The position numbers and the translations under genes are program-made. This document shows, one piece after another, positions 25,793-34,102 of a stretch of DNA of 64,000 nt. Where the stretch lies: positions 1 through 64,000 of the forward strand of contig CANIAL010000011.1 of the NCBI GenBank assembly GCA_947465395.1. The letters run 5' to 3'. Under the pieces are notes generated by a model. The model was not told where the DNA came from. It ran no database searches and saw only the letters and a list, made by a program, of their open reading frames with translations. This DNA comes from Alphaproteobacteria bacterium. Its GTDB lineage: Bacteria; Pseudomonadota; Alphaproteobacteria; Micropepsales; Micropepsaceae. Position 1 is the stretch's first letter; each line of letters starts with the position of its first letter.

Positions 25793-26526
25793 AGGCGCCT
25801 CAGGATGGCGCGCAGCCACACCCTTGGCAGCAGCATGGCAAAACTGCGCAGCCCGATGAATTGCCACGGCACCACGATGCGCCTCTGCCCACGCGCTACC
25901 GCGCGCACAATGATGGCGGCGGCCCGGTCAGCAGAAATCAGGAACGGCTTGGGCTGGGTCAACCCCTGGCTCATGGGTGTATCAATGAAGCCGGGCGACA
26001 CTAGAGACACGGCGACGCCATGGCGTGCCATGCGGATACCCAACGCCTCGGCGAACAGGGCAAGGCCCGCCTTGCTGGCGGCATAACTGGGCGCCATGGG
26101 AAGAGGAAAGGATTCAGCGATGGATCCGACCAGCAAGATCTGGCCTCCACCATTCGCCGCCATCGCTTCGGCCATGGCGGTGGCGCCGGTCACCGGCCCC
26201 ACGAAATTGACTTCAGCCGTCATGCGTGCGGCGGCGGCGCTTTCCGATGCTTGGCTGTCCGGCACGCTGCCGCCCACGCCGGCGCAGAATATCGCCAGCT
26301 CCACGCGGCCCAGTGATGCTAGCCGCGCCAGCATGCCATCTACATCGCGCAGGTCAAAGGCATCGCTGCGACAGCTTGCGCCCCGCGCACGGCATTCCGC
26401 CGCCACCGCTTCCAGCCGCGCAGCGTCCCGCCCCCACAGCACCAGCTCGGCATCCACGCAGGCATAATTTCGGGCCAGGGCTGCGCCCAGGCCGCTGGAG
26501 GCGCCGGTAATCAGGATTTTGCGCAT
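25789..26526 (-). CDS. Short-chain dehydrogenase; candidate 3-ketosphinganine reductase
   Basis: 245 residues from ATG 26526. The NAD(P) motif is TGASSGLG (8-15), the structural NAG is replaced by FCAGVGG, and the catalytic Ser-Tyr-Lys set is in LLVGSIAESF and PSYAASKAG. A hydrophobic and basic C-terminal tail (FAMLLPRVWLRAILRRL) suggests membrane association, as in eukaryotic 3-ketodihydrosphingosine reductase. It leads a three-gene minus-strand operon with the flippase-like and GT39-like genes. The substrate is inferred from the neighbouring palmitoyltransferase-like gene. A general acyl-chain ketoreductase is an alternative. Confidence 0.75.
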   Translation of the reverse strand: MRKILITGASSGLGAALARNYACVDAELVLWGRDAARLEAVAAECRARGASCRSDAFDLRDVDGMLARLASLGRVELAIFCAGVGGSVPDSQASESAAAARMTAEVNFVGPVTGATAMAEAMAANGGGQILLVGSIAESFPLPMAPSYAASKAGLALFAEALGIRMARHGVAVSLVSPGFIDTPMSQGLTQPKPFLISADRAAAIIVRAVARGQRRIVVPWQFIGLRSFAMLLPRVWLRAILRRL

Positions 26527-26624
26527 GACCATGTTGGCGTGTGTCACGCCCCAAAATGGGCGCGGTCTTTACTATCAAATCGGCCACCCCAAGGCTATGG
26601 TCGCCCGTTTTCACGGAACATGCC

Positions 26625-27779
26625 ATGCCGATCCAGATTCCCGCCGGGCCGCTTTCCATCGTGCCCGCGACCAGCAAAAAGCAATGGCACGATTTCCATC
26701 ATTTGCCCTTTGCCATCTACCGGGACGATCCCCAATGGATGCCGCCGCTTTTGATTGAGCGGCAGTTACATTTTACGGCCAAGCACAATCCCTATTTCCA
26801 ACATGCCAAGGCCGCCTTCTTCTTGGCTTATCGCGGTGAGATTCCCGTGGGCCGCATCACTGCCCAGATTGATGAGCTGCATGTGGCGCGTTATGGCGCC
26901 GAGGGTCATTTTGGGTTCATCGAGGCATTCGACGACGCCGAAGTCTTTGCCGCCTTGCTGGACACAGCGGAAGCCTGGCTGCGCGACAATGGCATGAAGA
27001 CGGTCATCGGGCCGGTGAGTTTTTCACTGTGGGACCAACCGGGCCTTCTGGTCGAAGGCTTCGATACCCCGCCCTATGTGATGATGGCGCATGCGTTACC
27101 TTATTATGCCGGCCACATCGCGGCGCGTGGCTACCAACCCGCCGAGGATTTGATCGCCTATCGCTACGGCCCGGACGCGCCAACCGAGATGCTGCACAAA
27201 TTGCTGCAGCGTTCCTTGCGCCGGGGCGAAGTGACGTTGCGCAATATTCGCATGGACAAGGCGCACTTCAAACAGGAAGTCGCCATGCTGCTGGACATCA
27301 TCAATGACGCCTGGTCCGACAATTGGGGCTTCGTTCATATGACCAGGGCCGAGATTGACGATCTCGCCGGCATTTTAAAACTGCTGCTGCGCCCCGGGGA
27401 TGTGGCCATCGCGGAATACCAGGGCGAGCCTGCCGCTTTCGCCGCCATCTTCCCCAACCTCAATGAGGCCATTGCCGACATGAACGGCCGGCTGCTGCCC
27501 TTCAACTGGGCCAAGCTGCTGTGGCGGATGAAAGTCAGCCGTCCCAAGACCGCCCGCATGCCCATGATGGGCGTGCGCAAGAAGCACCAGGCCACACCTG
27601 TTGGCGCGGCGCTGTCCCTGTCGGTCATTCAGTCGGTGCGAGATTTCAATTTTGCCCATGGCGTCAGGGACAGCGAACTCTCCTGGATCCTGTCGCGCAA
27701 CACCCGTGTGGACCATGTCATCCGCATGGTGGGCGGCCAACCCTATAAACGCTACCGCATCTACCAGAAGCCCCTTTAG
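26625..27779 (+). CDS. GNAT-fold acyltransferase, candidate bacterial ceramide synthase
   Basis: 384 residues from ATG 26625; an in-frame ATG at 26541 adds 28 residues and overlaps the divergent SDR start region. The sequence has FHHLPFAIYRDDPQWMPPL near the start, then AAFFLAYRGEIPVGRITAQID and the GPVSFSLWDQPGLLVEGFDTPPYVMMAH region. A second GNAT-like half follows, with PGDVAIAEYQGEPAAFAAIFPNLNE. From memory this layout and length resemble the GNAT-type bacterial ceramide synthase described in Caulobacter. With the palmitoyltransferase-like gene nearby, N-acylation of a sphingoid base is the best guess. A plain annotation would be GNAT N-acyltransferase. Confidence 0.6.
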   Translation: MPIQIPAGPLSIVPATSKKQWHDFHHLPFAIYRDDPQWMPPLLIERQLHFTAKHNPYFQHAKAAFFLAYRGEIPVGRITAQIDELHVARYGAEGHFGFIEAFDDAEVFAALLDTAEAWLRDNGMKTVIGPVSFSLWDQPGLLVEGFDTPPYVMMAHALPYYAGHIAARGYQPAEDLIAYRYGPDAPTEMLHKLLQRSLRRGEVTLRNIRMDKAHFKQEVAMLLDIINDAWSDNWGFVHMTRAEIDDLAGILKLLLRPGDVAIAEYQGEPAAFAAIFPNLNEAIADMNGRLLPFNWAKLLWRMKVSRPKTARMPMMGVRKKHQATPVGAALSLSVIQSVRDFNFAHGVRDSELSWILSRNTRVDHVIRMVGGQPYKRYRIYQKPL

Positions 27780-27826
27780 GCGACCCGCTCCTTGGGCTAA
27801 CATCAGCTTTTGCGGCGGGGGCGGCA

Positions 27827-29347
27827 ATGCGGCGATCATGCAGCGCGGGTCTGGCGTTCATTACCAGTGTCTTTTTGCTGGGCGATGCGTCGGCGCAGCC
27901 ACAGGACAATCGCGCCGCCGCTATCGCGCGCGCCGCGCCGAAAATCGACCGCATCTTTTCCGATTTCGCCGCCCACGATCACATTCCCGGTCTGGTGTAT
28001 GGCATCGTGGCCGATGGCCGGCTGGCCTATGTCAAATCCATCGGGGTACAGGACCTGGATACGCACCGCCCCGTGACGCCGGACACGCTGTTTCGCATCG
28101 CTTCCATGACAAAGGCCTTTACCAGCCTGCTACTGCTCAATCTGCGCGACCAGGGGAAGGTTTCGCTGGAAGCGCCGGCAGCATCCTATGTGCCGGAAAT
28201 GAAGGACTGGCGTTATCCCACAACGGATTCGCCGCCCATCAGGGTGGGCGATCTTCTTTCGCACACGCCGGGCTTTGCCACCGACAATCCCTGGGGCGAC
28301 CGCCAGACTCCCATCTCCGAAGGTGAATTCACCCGCATGCTGAAGGCGGGCATGGCGCTGGACCGGGCGCCCGGCACGGCCATGCGCTATTCCAACTTGG
28401 GCTATGCTCTGATCGGCCGCATCATCGCCAACCGTTCCGGCCATTCCTATGTCGAGGAAGCCCGCCGCGTGCTTTTGGGCCCGCTGGGTATGAAAGACAG
28501 CGGTTTTGCGCCCAGCGGCGGCCCACGCCGCGCCATCGGCTATCGCTGGGAAAACGGCGCCTTTGCCCGCGAACCGGATTTGGGCGAGGGTGCCTTCTCG
28601 CCCATGGGCGGGCTTCAGACCAGCGCCAATGATTATGCCCGGTGGATGGGTTTCCTGCTGGCCGCATGGCCGCCGCGCGATGGTGCCGATACGGGCCCGG
28701 TCAAGCGCGCCACCGTGCGGGAGCTGGCGCGACCCGGCGGCTTTCCCCTGGGCGTGATGCGCCCCGGCGATGCCAGAGCCAATCCCTGCCGCCAGTCCCG
28801 CACCTATGCCAAGGGCTTTTATACCGTGGCCGATTGCGACCTGGGCTTGGCGCTGACGCATAATGGCGGCTATCCGGGCTATGGCTCTACCGTATTGCTG
28901 TTGCCCGACGCGGGTGTGGGCATCTTTGCTTTCGCCAGCCGCACCTATGCCGGGCCGGCACCATCGGTGTGGAATGCGGCGCTGGCGCTGAAGGGTGCGG
29001 GCGCGCTTTCACCCCACACGCTGGCGGTCAGTGCCGCGCTGGCCCGTGCCTATGGCGCGGCGGGCGAGGCCTGGGCGAAAGCCGACATCGCGCCTTTCAC
29101 CCCCATCGCGGCCATGAATTTCTTCATGGACCGCAGCCCCGCCAACTGGAAGCTGGAGCTTTCCCGCCTCAAGGCCCAAGCGGGGAATTGCAACACCAAA
29201 AGCCCCATCATCGCTATGGGCCTGGCGGAAGGCGATTTTTCCTGGCGCTGCACGAAGGCAAGCGTGACGGGTAGCCTGTTGCTGGCGCCGACCATGGGCG
29301 GCCAGGTGCAAAGCATCATTTATGACATCAAGAAGGATGGGCCATGA
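27827..29347 (+). CDS. Secreted serine hydrolase, class C beta-lactamase family
   Basis: 506 residues with a signal peptide (ends DASAQ, about 24). The active-site SxxK is Ser93-Met-Thr-Lys96 (IASMTKAFTS). The YxN motif is Tyr188-Ser-Asn190. A C-terminal THNGGYPGYGS stands in place of the KTG box. After the roughly 370-residue hydrolase domain there is a 100-residue C-terminal lipocalin-like extension common in this esterase/D-aminopeptidase group. It acts in the periplasm, as an esterase or D-aminopeptidase rather than a true beta-lactamase. It overlaps the cupin gene by ATGA. Confidence 0.85.
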   Translation: MRRSCSAGLAFITSVFLLGDASAQPQDNRAAAIARAAPKIDRIFSDFAAHDHIPGLVYGIVADGRLAYVKSIGVQDLDTHRPVTPDTLFRIASMTKAFTSLLLLNLRDQGKVSLEAPAASYVPEMKDWRYPTTDSPPIRVGDLLSHTPGFATDNPWGDRQTPISEGEFTRMLKAGMALDRAPGTAMRYSNLGYALIGRIIANRSGHSYVEEARRVLLGPLGMKDSGFAPSGGPRRAIGYRWENGAFAREPDLGEGAFSPMGGLQTSANDYARWMGFLLAAWPPRDGADTGPVKRATVRELARPGGFPLGVMRPGDARANPCRQSRTYAKGFYTVADCDLGLALTHNGGYPGYGSTVLLLPDAGVGIFAFASRTYAGPAPSVWNAALALKGAGALSPHTLAVSAALARAYGAAGEAWAKADIAPFTPIAAMNFFMDRSPANWKLELSRLKAQAGNCNTKSPIIAMGLAEGDFSWRCTKASVTGSLLLAPTMGGQVQSIIYDIKKDGP

Positions 29348-30012
29348 AAAAGCGGATCATATTGGCGGCGATTCTTTTCGCTTCGCCCGTTTTCGCACAA
29401 GAGATGAAGTTGGTGCCGGCCCTGCCACGGCCCGGCGCCACCGAGATCCTGGACAATGCGCGCGGCCGGGTTTGGGATGTGATCTATCCTCCCGGCATGC
29501 CCACCGGCATGCACCGCCACCCCACCGATTTCGTGGGCGTGGAGCTGGTGGACACGATGCTGAAGGTGACCACGCCGGACGGCAAGGTTAGCACCAACCC
29601 CATCAGGCGCGGCAGTATCTACATGCTGCAGCAGGGCTTGACGCATATCGAGGAAAATGTGGTGGGCCAGCCCCAGCGCAATTCCATCCTGATTGAATTG
29701 AAAGGAGAGCGGCCCGACGGCAAACCCGTCGCGCCCGGCTTCACGGCTGGAAAGAAGGTGGCCGACAATGAACGTGTGATGCTGTGGGACGCAACTTGGA
29801 CCGCCGGGCAGCCTGCCCAGCCCTTCGCCCAGACGCATGACATTTTCCTGGTGCCGATTGACGCCGGTGTTCTGGAAATCACCGCCCCGGGCGAAGCGAC
29901 CCGGACCCTGCCCCTGTCAGGCGGCATGGTGGTGTTCCTGCCCGCCCGCGCCCAGCGCAGCATCCGTTCCACCCAGGGCATGGTGCGGGCGGCGGTGGTG
30001 GAATTGAAATAG
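29344..30012 (+). CDS. Secreted bicupin-like protein
   Basis: 222 residues with a signal peptide (1-18, ending PVFAQ). Two cupin-like beta-barrel repeats can be seen. The first has YPPGMPTGMHRHPTDFVGVELVD with a GxxxHxH metal motif, and the second runs through HDIFLVPIDAGVLEITAPG without clear metal residues. It is translationally coupled to the serine hydrolase gene. The role is unknown; binding or isomerising a product of the hydrolase is possible. Confidence 0.7.
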   Translation: MKKRIILAAILFASPVFAQEMKLVPALPRPGATEILDNARGRVWDVIYPPGMPTGMHRHPTDFVGVELVDTMLKVTTPDGKVSTNPIRRGSIYMLQQGLTHIEENVVGQPQRNSILIELKGERPDGKPVAPGFTAGKKVADNERVMLWDATWTAGQPAQPFAQTHDIFLVPIDAGVLEITAPGEATRTLPLSGGMVVFLPARAQRSIRSTQGMVRAAVVELK

Positions 30013-30044
30013 TTTTGGCGCGCGCCATGGGCTAGCGTGCCGCT

Positions 30045-31826
30045 ATGACACTCCACGACCTTCTTGCCCAGGCGGTGACACGCCACCAGGCCGGGGATTT
30101 CCTCGGGGCCGAGGCACTTTACCGCCAGGCCGTGGCCGATGCGCCAGGGGACGTGCGCATCCTGCACCAGTTGGCGCTGGTCCTGTTTCACCAGGGGCGG
30201 CTGGAGGATTGTCTGGGCTTGCTGCGCCAGGCGCTGATGCTCAATCCCGGCGCGCCCGAGTTGCTGGTGCTGGAAGGCGTGGCGCTGGCGGGAAGCGGGC
30301 GGCGCGATATGGCGCTTGCCAGTTTCGAGCGGGCGCTGGCGGCCAAGCCCGATCATCCCGGCGCACTCTTCAACCGCGCGCTGGCCCTGACCCAGATGGA
30401 GCGTTTTGGCGAAGCGGTGGAAGCCTATGACCGTTTCCTGGCCGTGATGCCCGATTCCGTGGATGCCTGGACCAATCGCGGCGCGGCGCTGCAAAGCCTA
30501 TGGCGCCTGGCCGAGGCGCTGGAGAGTTACGACAAGGCCATCGCGCTGGCGCCCAGCCATGTTTCGGCCTGGCAAAATCGCGGCGGCGTGCTGGAAATGA
30601 TGAACCGCTTTGCCGAGGCGCTGGAATGTTTTGAAAAGGTGCTGGCGCTAGCGCCGCGCCATCCTGGCGGCTGGTATGGACGGGGCAGCGCACTGATGGC
30701 GTTGGAGCGGTTTGATGAATCGCTGCAGTCCTTCGACACCTCTCTGGAAATTCTGCCCGGCCAGCCCGGCGCGCTGCAACAGCGCGAAGCGCTGGTGGAG
30801 ATCATAAAGCTGTTCGCCAAGACATCGAACGGCGCGGACGCTTTCGAGACCTGGCGGCATCGCGCCCTAGTGCAGCAGATCCGCCAGAACTTCGATGCCG
30901 CGCTGGAATCCTGCGACCAGGCGTTGGCGTTGAAGCCGAACGATTCCGACATGATGCTGCACAAGGCAGCCATCTTGAATGAATCACGATGCGTGCCGGA
31001 AGGCCTGGCGCTATATCGCCGCCATGCCGAACTGCAATATGCGGGGCAGCCCGTGACGGCCGACGGCGACATGGCGCACAAGAAACGCCATGACGCCGAA
31101 CAGCAGGGTTATTTGGCCCGTCATGGCATCAAGGCGCCGGGCTTTTACCTGGACCCTGGCGCGCGCACCAACGGACCGGCTGTCAATCCCGCCAATGCCG
31201 GCAAGGTGGCGCATGACTGGCGCAAAACCCGGCCCCAGATCGTTGTAATTGACGATCTTCTGACGCCGGAAGGCCTGGCAGCGCTACAGCATTTCTGCTG
31301 GGCCAGCACCATCTGGCGCAAGCCCTATGCGCAAGGCTATCTGGGCGCCATGCCGGGCCAAGGCTTCGCCTGCCCGCTGCTCGCGCAGATCGCCGACGAG
31401 CTGCGCGATGTTTTCCCCACCGTGATGGGGGATTTTGGCCTGCGCCTGATGTGGGGCTTCAAATATGACAGCAGCCTGTCGGGCATACCCATGCATGCCG
31501 ACCAGGCCGCAGTGAATGTCAATTTCTGGATCACGCCGGAAGAAGCCAATCTGGACAAGACAAGCGGCGGGCTGGTGGTGTGGGATATCAAGGCGCCCCT
31601 GAGCTGGGACTTCGCCAGCTACAATATGAACGCGGCCAAGATCCGCGCCTTCCTGACAGAACAGGGCGCCAAGCCGCAGGTCATTCCCTATCGCTGCAAC
31701 CGCGCGGTGGTGTTCGATTCCGACCTGTTCCACGAAACCGACACGATCCAATTTGCACAAGGCTATGAGAACAGGCGCCTCAACGTCACCATGCTGTATG
31801 GGCGCCGCGCCTATTATGGCGGCTGA
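30045..31826 (+). CDS. TPR protein fused to a 2-oxoglutarate/Fe(II)-oxygenase-like domain
   Basis: 593 residues, no signal peptide. Residues 1 to about 330 are tandem 34-residue tetratricopeptide repeats (GAEALYRQAVADAPGDVRILHQL, EALESYDKAIALAPSHVSAW, EALECFEKVLALAPRHPGGWYGRG). The C-terminal 250 residues fit a double-stranded beta-helix oxygenase: His484-x-Asp486 in IPMHADQ, distal His563 in LFHETD, and Arg near 579 in NRRLNVT for 2-oxoglutarate. TPR repeats would present a protein or glycan substrate for hydroxylation. It could relate to modification of cell-surface components. Its cluster role is not shown by the sequence. Confidence 0.8.
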   Translation: MTLHDLLAQAVTRHQAGDFLGAEALYRQAVADAPGDVRILHQLALVLFHQGRLEDCLGLLRQALMLNPGAPELLVLEGVALAGSGRRDMALASFERALAAKPDHPGALFNRALALTQMERFGEAVEAYDRFLAVMPDSVDAWTNRGAALQSLWRLAEALESYDKAIALAPSHVSAWQNRGGVLEMMNRFAEALECFEKVLALAPRHPGGWYGRGSALMALERFDESLQSFDTSLEILPGQPGALQQREALVEIIKLFAKTSNGADAFETWRHRALVQQIRQNFDAALESCDQALALKPNDSDMMLHKAAILNESRCVPEGLALYRRHAELQYAGQPVTADGDMAHKKRHDAEQQGYLARHGIKAPGFYLDPGARTNGPAVNPANAGKVAHDWRKTRPQIVVIDDLLTPEGLAALQHFCWASTIWRKPYAQGYLGAMPGQGFACPLLAQIADELRDVFPTVMGDFGLRLMWGFKYDSSLSGIPMHADQAAVNVNFWITPEEANLDKTSGGLVVWDIKAPLSWDFASYNMNAAKIRAFLTEQGAKPQVIPYRCNRAVVFDSDLFHETDTIQFAQGYENRRLNVTMLYGRRAYYGG

Positions 31827-32723
31827 TTATTTGGCAGGTGTTTCCGCCGCCGGATTCTCCACGGGTAGCTTACGCGCCGACCAGTCCTGGAACGAGCCGT
31901 CATAAAGCTGTGGCGACAGGCCCAGCGTGCGGGCGGCGAACATCACTTCCGTCGCCTGGATGCCCAGATGGCAATAGACGATGACATGGTCGCCCGGCTT
32001 GACGTTGGCGGCGCGGAACATGGCCATCAATTCGACGGCGCTCTTGAAGCTGCCGTCTTCCTTTGTCATGCCCGCATAAGGCACGCTGCGCGCGCCGGGA
32101 ATATGGCCCTTGACCGAACCGGCCAGTCCCGCCTGCTCACCGCTATAGAATTCCGGCGCCCGCGCATCCAGCACCCGCCAGCCCGGCGTCTTCAGATGCG
32201 CCGCCACATAATCCGCATCCACGACCACGGGCCGGATTTTCAGCGGCGACAGCGCGCCGGTAATCAGCGCAGGGACTTCCGCAGTGACGGGATTGCCCGC
32301 CGCTTTCCAGGCCGCGATGCCGCCATTCAGCATCATGGCGTGCGCACCAAGCCCTACCGCATCCAGCGTTACCATGATCCGGGTGGCGGTGCGCTCGCCC
32401 TTGGGTTCGTAATACAGAAGAAGGCGGGAGCGGTCGGAAATGCCCAGAGCCGCCAGCGCGTCATGCAACGCCTCTGGCGGCGGCAATTCGGTAAGAAGCC
32501 CGCCGGGTACGCTCACCGACAATTTTGCCATCTCGGCCAGCCGCGCGCCTGGGATATGTTCGGCCTTGTAGCCGTCCGCCGTGCCGGCATGGAGAATGAC
32601 CAGATTGCTGTCGGCGGCGTGATCCTTCGCCCAGGCCGGGCTCACCAGCAGCCGCTCGCGGGGACCGGCATGGGCTGCGCCCCCCAGCGCCAACAGCATC
32701 ACGGCCAATATCATGCGCTTCAT
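31827..32723 (-). CDS. Periplasmic two-domain sulfurtransferase (rhodanese)
   Basis: 298 residues from ATG 32723, chosen for GGAGATTGAA upstream. A signal peptide is present (1-19, ending GAAHA). Two rhodanese domains follow, as in thiosulfate / 3-mercaptopyruvate sulfurtransferase. The N-terminal one is catalytically dead (DGYKAEHIPGARLAEM), while the C-terminal one carries the active Cys251 in VIVYCHLGIQATE. The active loop CHLGIQA differs from the classic CGSGVTA or CRKGVTA. It lies 17 bases behind an APC permease and directly abuts the TPR gene on the opposite strand. Confidence 0.85.
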   Translation of the reverse strand: MKRMILAVMLLALGGAAHAGPRERLLVSPAWAKDHAADSNLVILHAGTADGYKAEHIPGARLAEMAKLSVSVPGGLLTELPPPEALHDALAALGISDRSRLLLYYEPKGERTATRIMVTLDAVGLGAHAMMLNGGIAAWKAAGNPVTAEVPALITGALSPLKIRPVVVDADYVAAHLKTPGWRVLDARAPEFYSGEQAGLAGSVKGHIPGARSVPYAGMTKEDGSFKSAVELMAMFRAANVKPGDHVIVYCHLGIQATEVMFAARTLGLSPQLYDGSFQDWSARKLPVENPAAETPAK

Positions 32724-32740
32724 TTCAATCTCCAAAAAAA

Positions 32741-34075
32741 TCAACGCCAGCGCTTGTGACCCAGGGCGTAAAGGGGCACCGCCAGCGCCAGGAACAGTGC
32801 GGACCAGATGCCGGTGCGCCAGTCCGACACCAGGAATGCAACCAGCAAAGCGCCGTTCAGGACCATGCTGATGATGGCGGGCCAGGGATAAAACGGCATG
32901 GTCCAGGGACGCGGCAAGTCTGGCTCCGTCTGGCGCAGCCGGATGGCAGCATAAGACAGGAACAGGAATATGATCATCACATTCGGCGCATAGAGGTTGA
33001 GCAGTATCTCGTAGAGCTGACCCTTGACCATGTCGGCGCCGGCAATGATCAGGCAGGTCGCGCCCAACACCACAAGCAGCGCCGCGCGCGGCGTGCCGCT
33101 GGCTGATACCGTTGCCAATTTGGGCGGCAGTATGCCCCTGCGCGCCATGGCATAGGTGGTGCGGATATGCTCCATGATCTGCAGGTTGGCGATGGTGGCC
33201 ACGCAGAGAATGGCCAGCCCCGTCACCACCACGCCGCTGCGTTCACCCAGCACCAGGCGCATGGCGTCAGATACCGCCAGGTTCGACGACACCAGCGCCC
33301 CCATGGGCAGTACATGCAAAACCGCGGCATTGACCAGCACATACAGCGCCGTGACCATCGCGATGCCGGCAAAGGTGGCCCGCGCCACATTGCGTTCGGG
33401 CTGGTGCACTTCTTCGGAGAAATAAACCGCCGCCTGCCAGCCGCCATAGGCGCCATAGATGGCCCGCAGCGCCACCATCGCCGCCACCCAGGTGAAGACG
33501 GGTGACGAGGGCGCGGCGGCCACCGCATCATGATTGACGGGACCGAAGAACAGCACCGCCACCAATATGATCAGGCCCAACGCCTTCAGCGCGCTGCCGA
33601 TATTCTGGGAGGCGCCGCCAACCCGGCTGCCAATCCAGTTGAGGACGCCGCAAGCCAGCACCAACAAAATCGCGATCTGGCCCGCACTGAGAAACGACAA
33701 CAACCCCAGCCGCAGCACATATTCGCCAAAGGCGACCGAAATGAAACCGGTGGAAATGGCAAGCTGCAGCCAGTCGGCCCAGCCCACGAAAAATCCCGTG
33801 AAAGGCCCGATGGCCCGCGCTGCCAGCGAATAGGGCCCGCCCGCCAGCGGGATGGCCGCGCCCAACTCGACGGTGGGCATGGCGTCAATGGCCACGAACA
33901 ACCCGCCCACCAGCCACGCCAGGAGAATGTATTTTGGATCCAGGAAGCCCGCCGCCACGACGGAGGGATTACGCATGATACCGGAGCCGATGACGCCGCC
34001 GATCACCACGGCCAGGCCAAAGCCCAGCCCGAAAATGCGAAGCAGCCTGCCCGCCTGCGGAATGGAATTCGCCAT
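32741..34075 (-). CDS. APC-family amino acid/polyamine permease
   Basis: 444 residues with about 12 membrane segments. The first helix has FGLGFGLAVVIGGVIGSGIMRNPSVVA, the G-S/A-G-I unwound segment of LeuT-fold APC carriers. The typical PLAGGPYSLAARAIGPFTGFFVGWADWLQLA follows. It should import an amino acid or amine across the inner membrane. It is third in the minus-strand operon after the spermidine-dehydrogenase-like gene and another APC permease, so polyamines or their products are possible substrates. Confidence 0.85.
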   Translation of the reverse strand: MANSIPQAGRLLRIFGLGFGLAVVIGGVIGSGIMRNPSVVAAGFLDPKYILLAWLVGGLFVAIDAMPTVELGAAIPLAGGPYSLAARAIGPFTGFFVGWADWLQLAISTGFISVAFGEYVLRLGLLSFLSAGQIAILLVLACGVLNWIGSRVGGASQNIGSALKALGLIILVAVLFFGPVNHDAVAAAPSSPVFTWVAAMVALRAIYGAYGGWQAAVYFSEEVHQPERNVARATFAGIAMVTALYVLVNAAVLHVLPMGALVSSNLAVSDAMRLVLGERSGVVVTGLAILCVATIANLQIMEHIRTTYAMARRGILPPKLATVSASGTPRAALLVVLGATCLIIAGADMVKGQLYEILLNLYAPNVMIIFLFLSYAAIRLRQTEPDLPRPWTMPFYPWPAIISMVLNGALLVAFLVSDWRTGIWSALFLALAVPLYALGHKRWR

Positions 34076-34102
34076 TAAGACCCCCGTGGCCAGCTTAATG
34101 GC

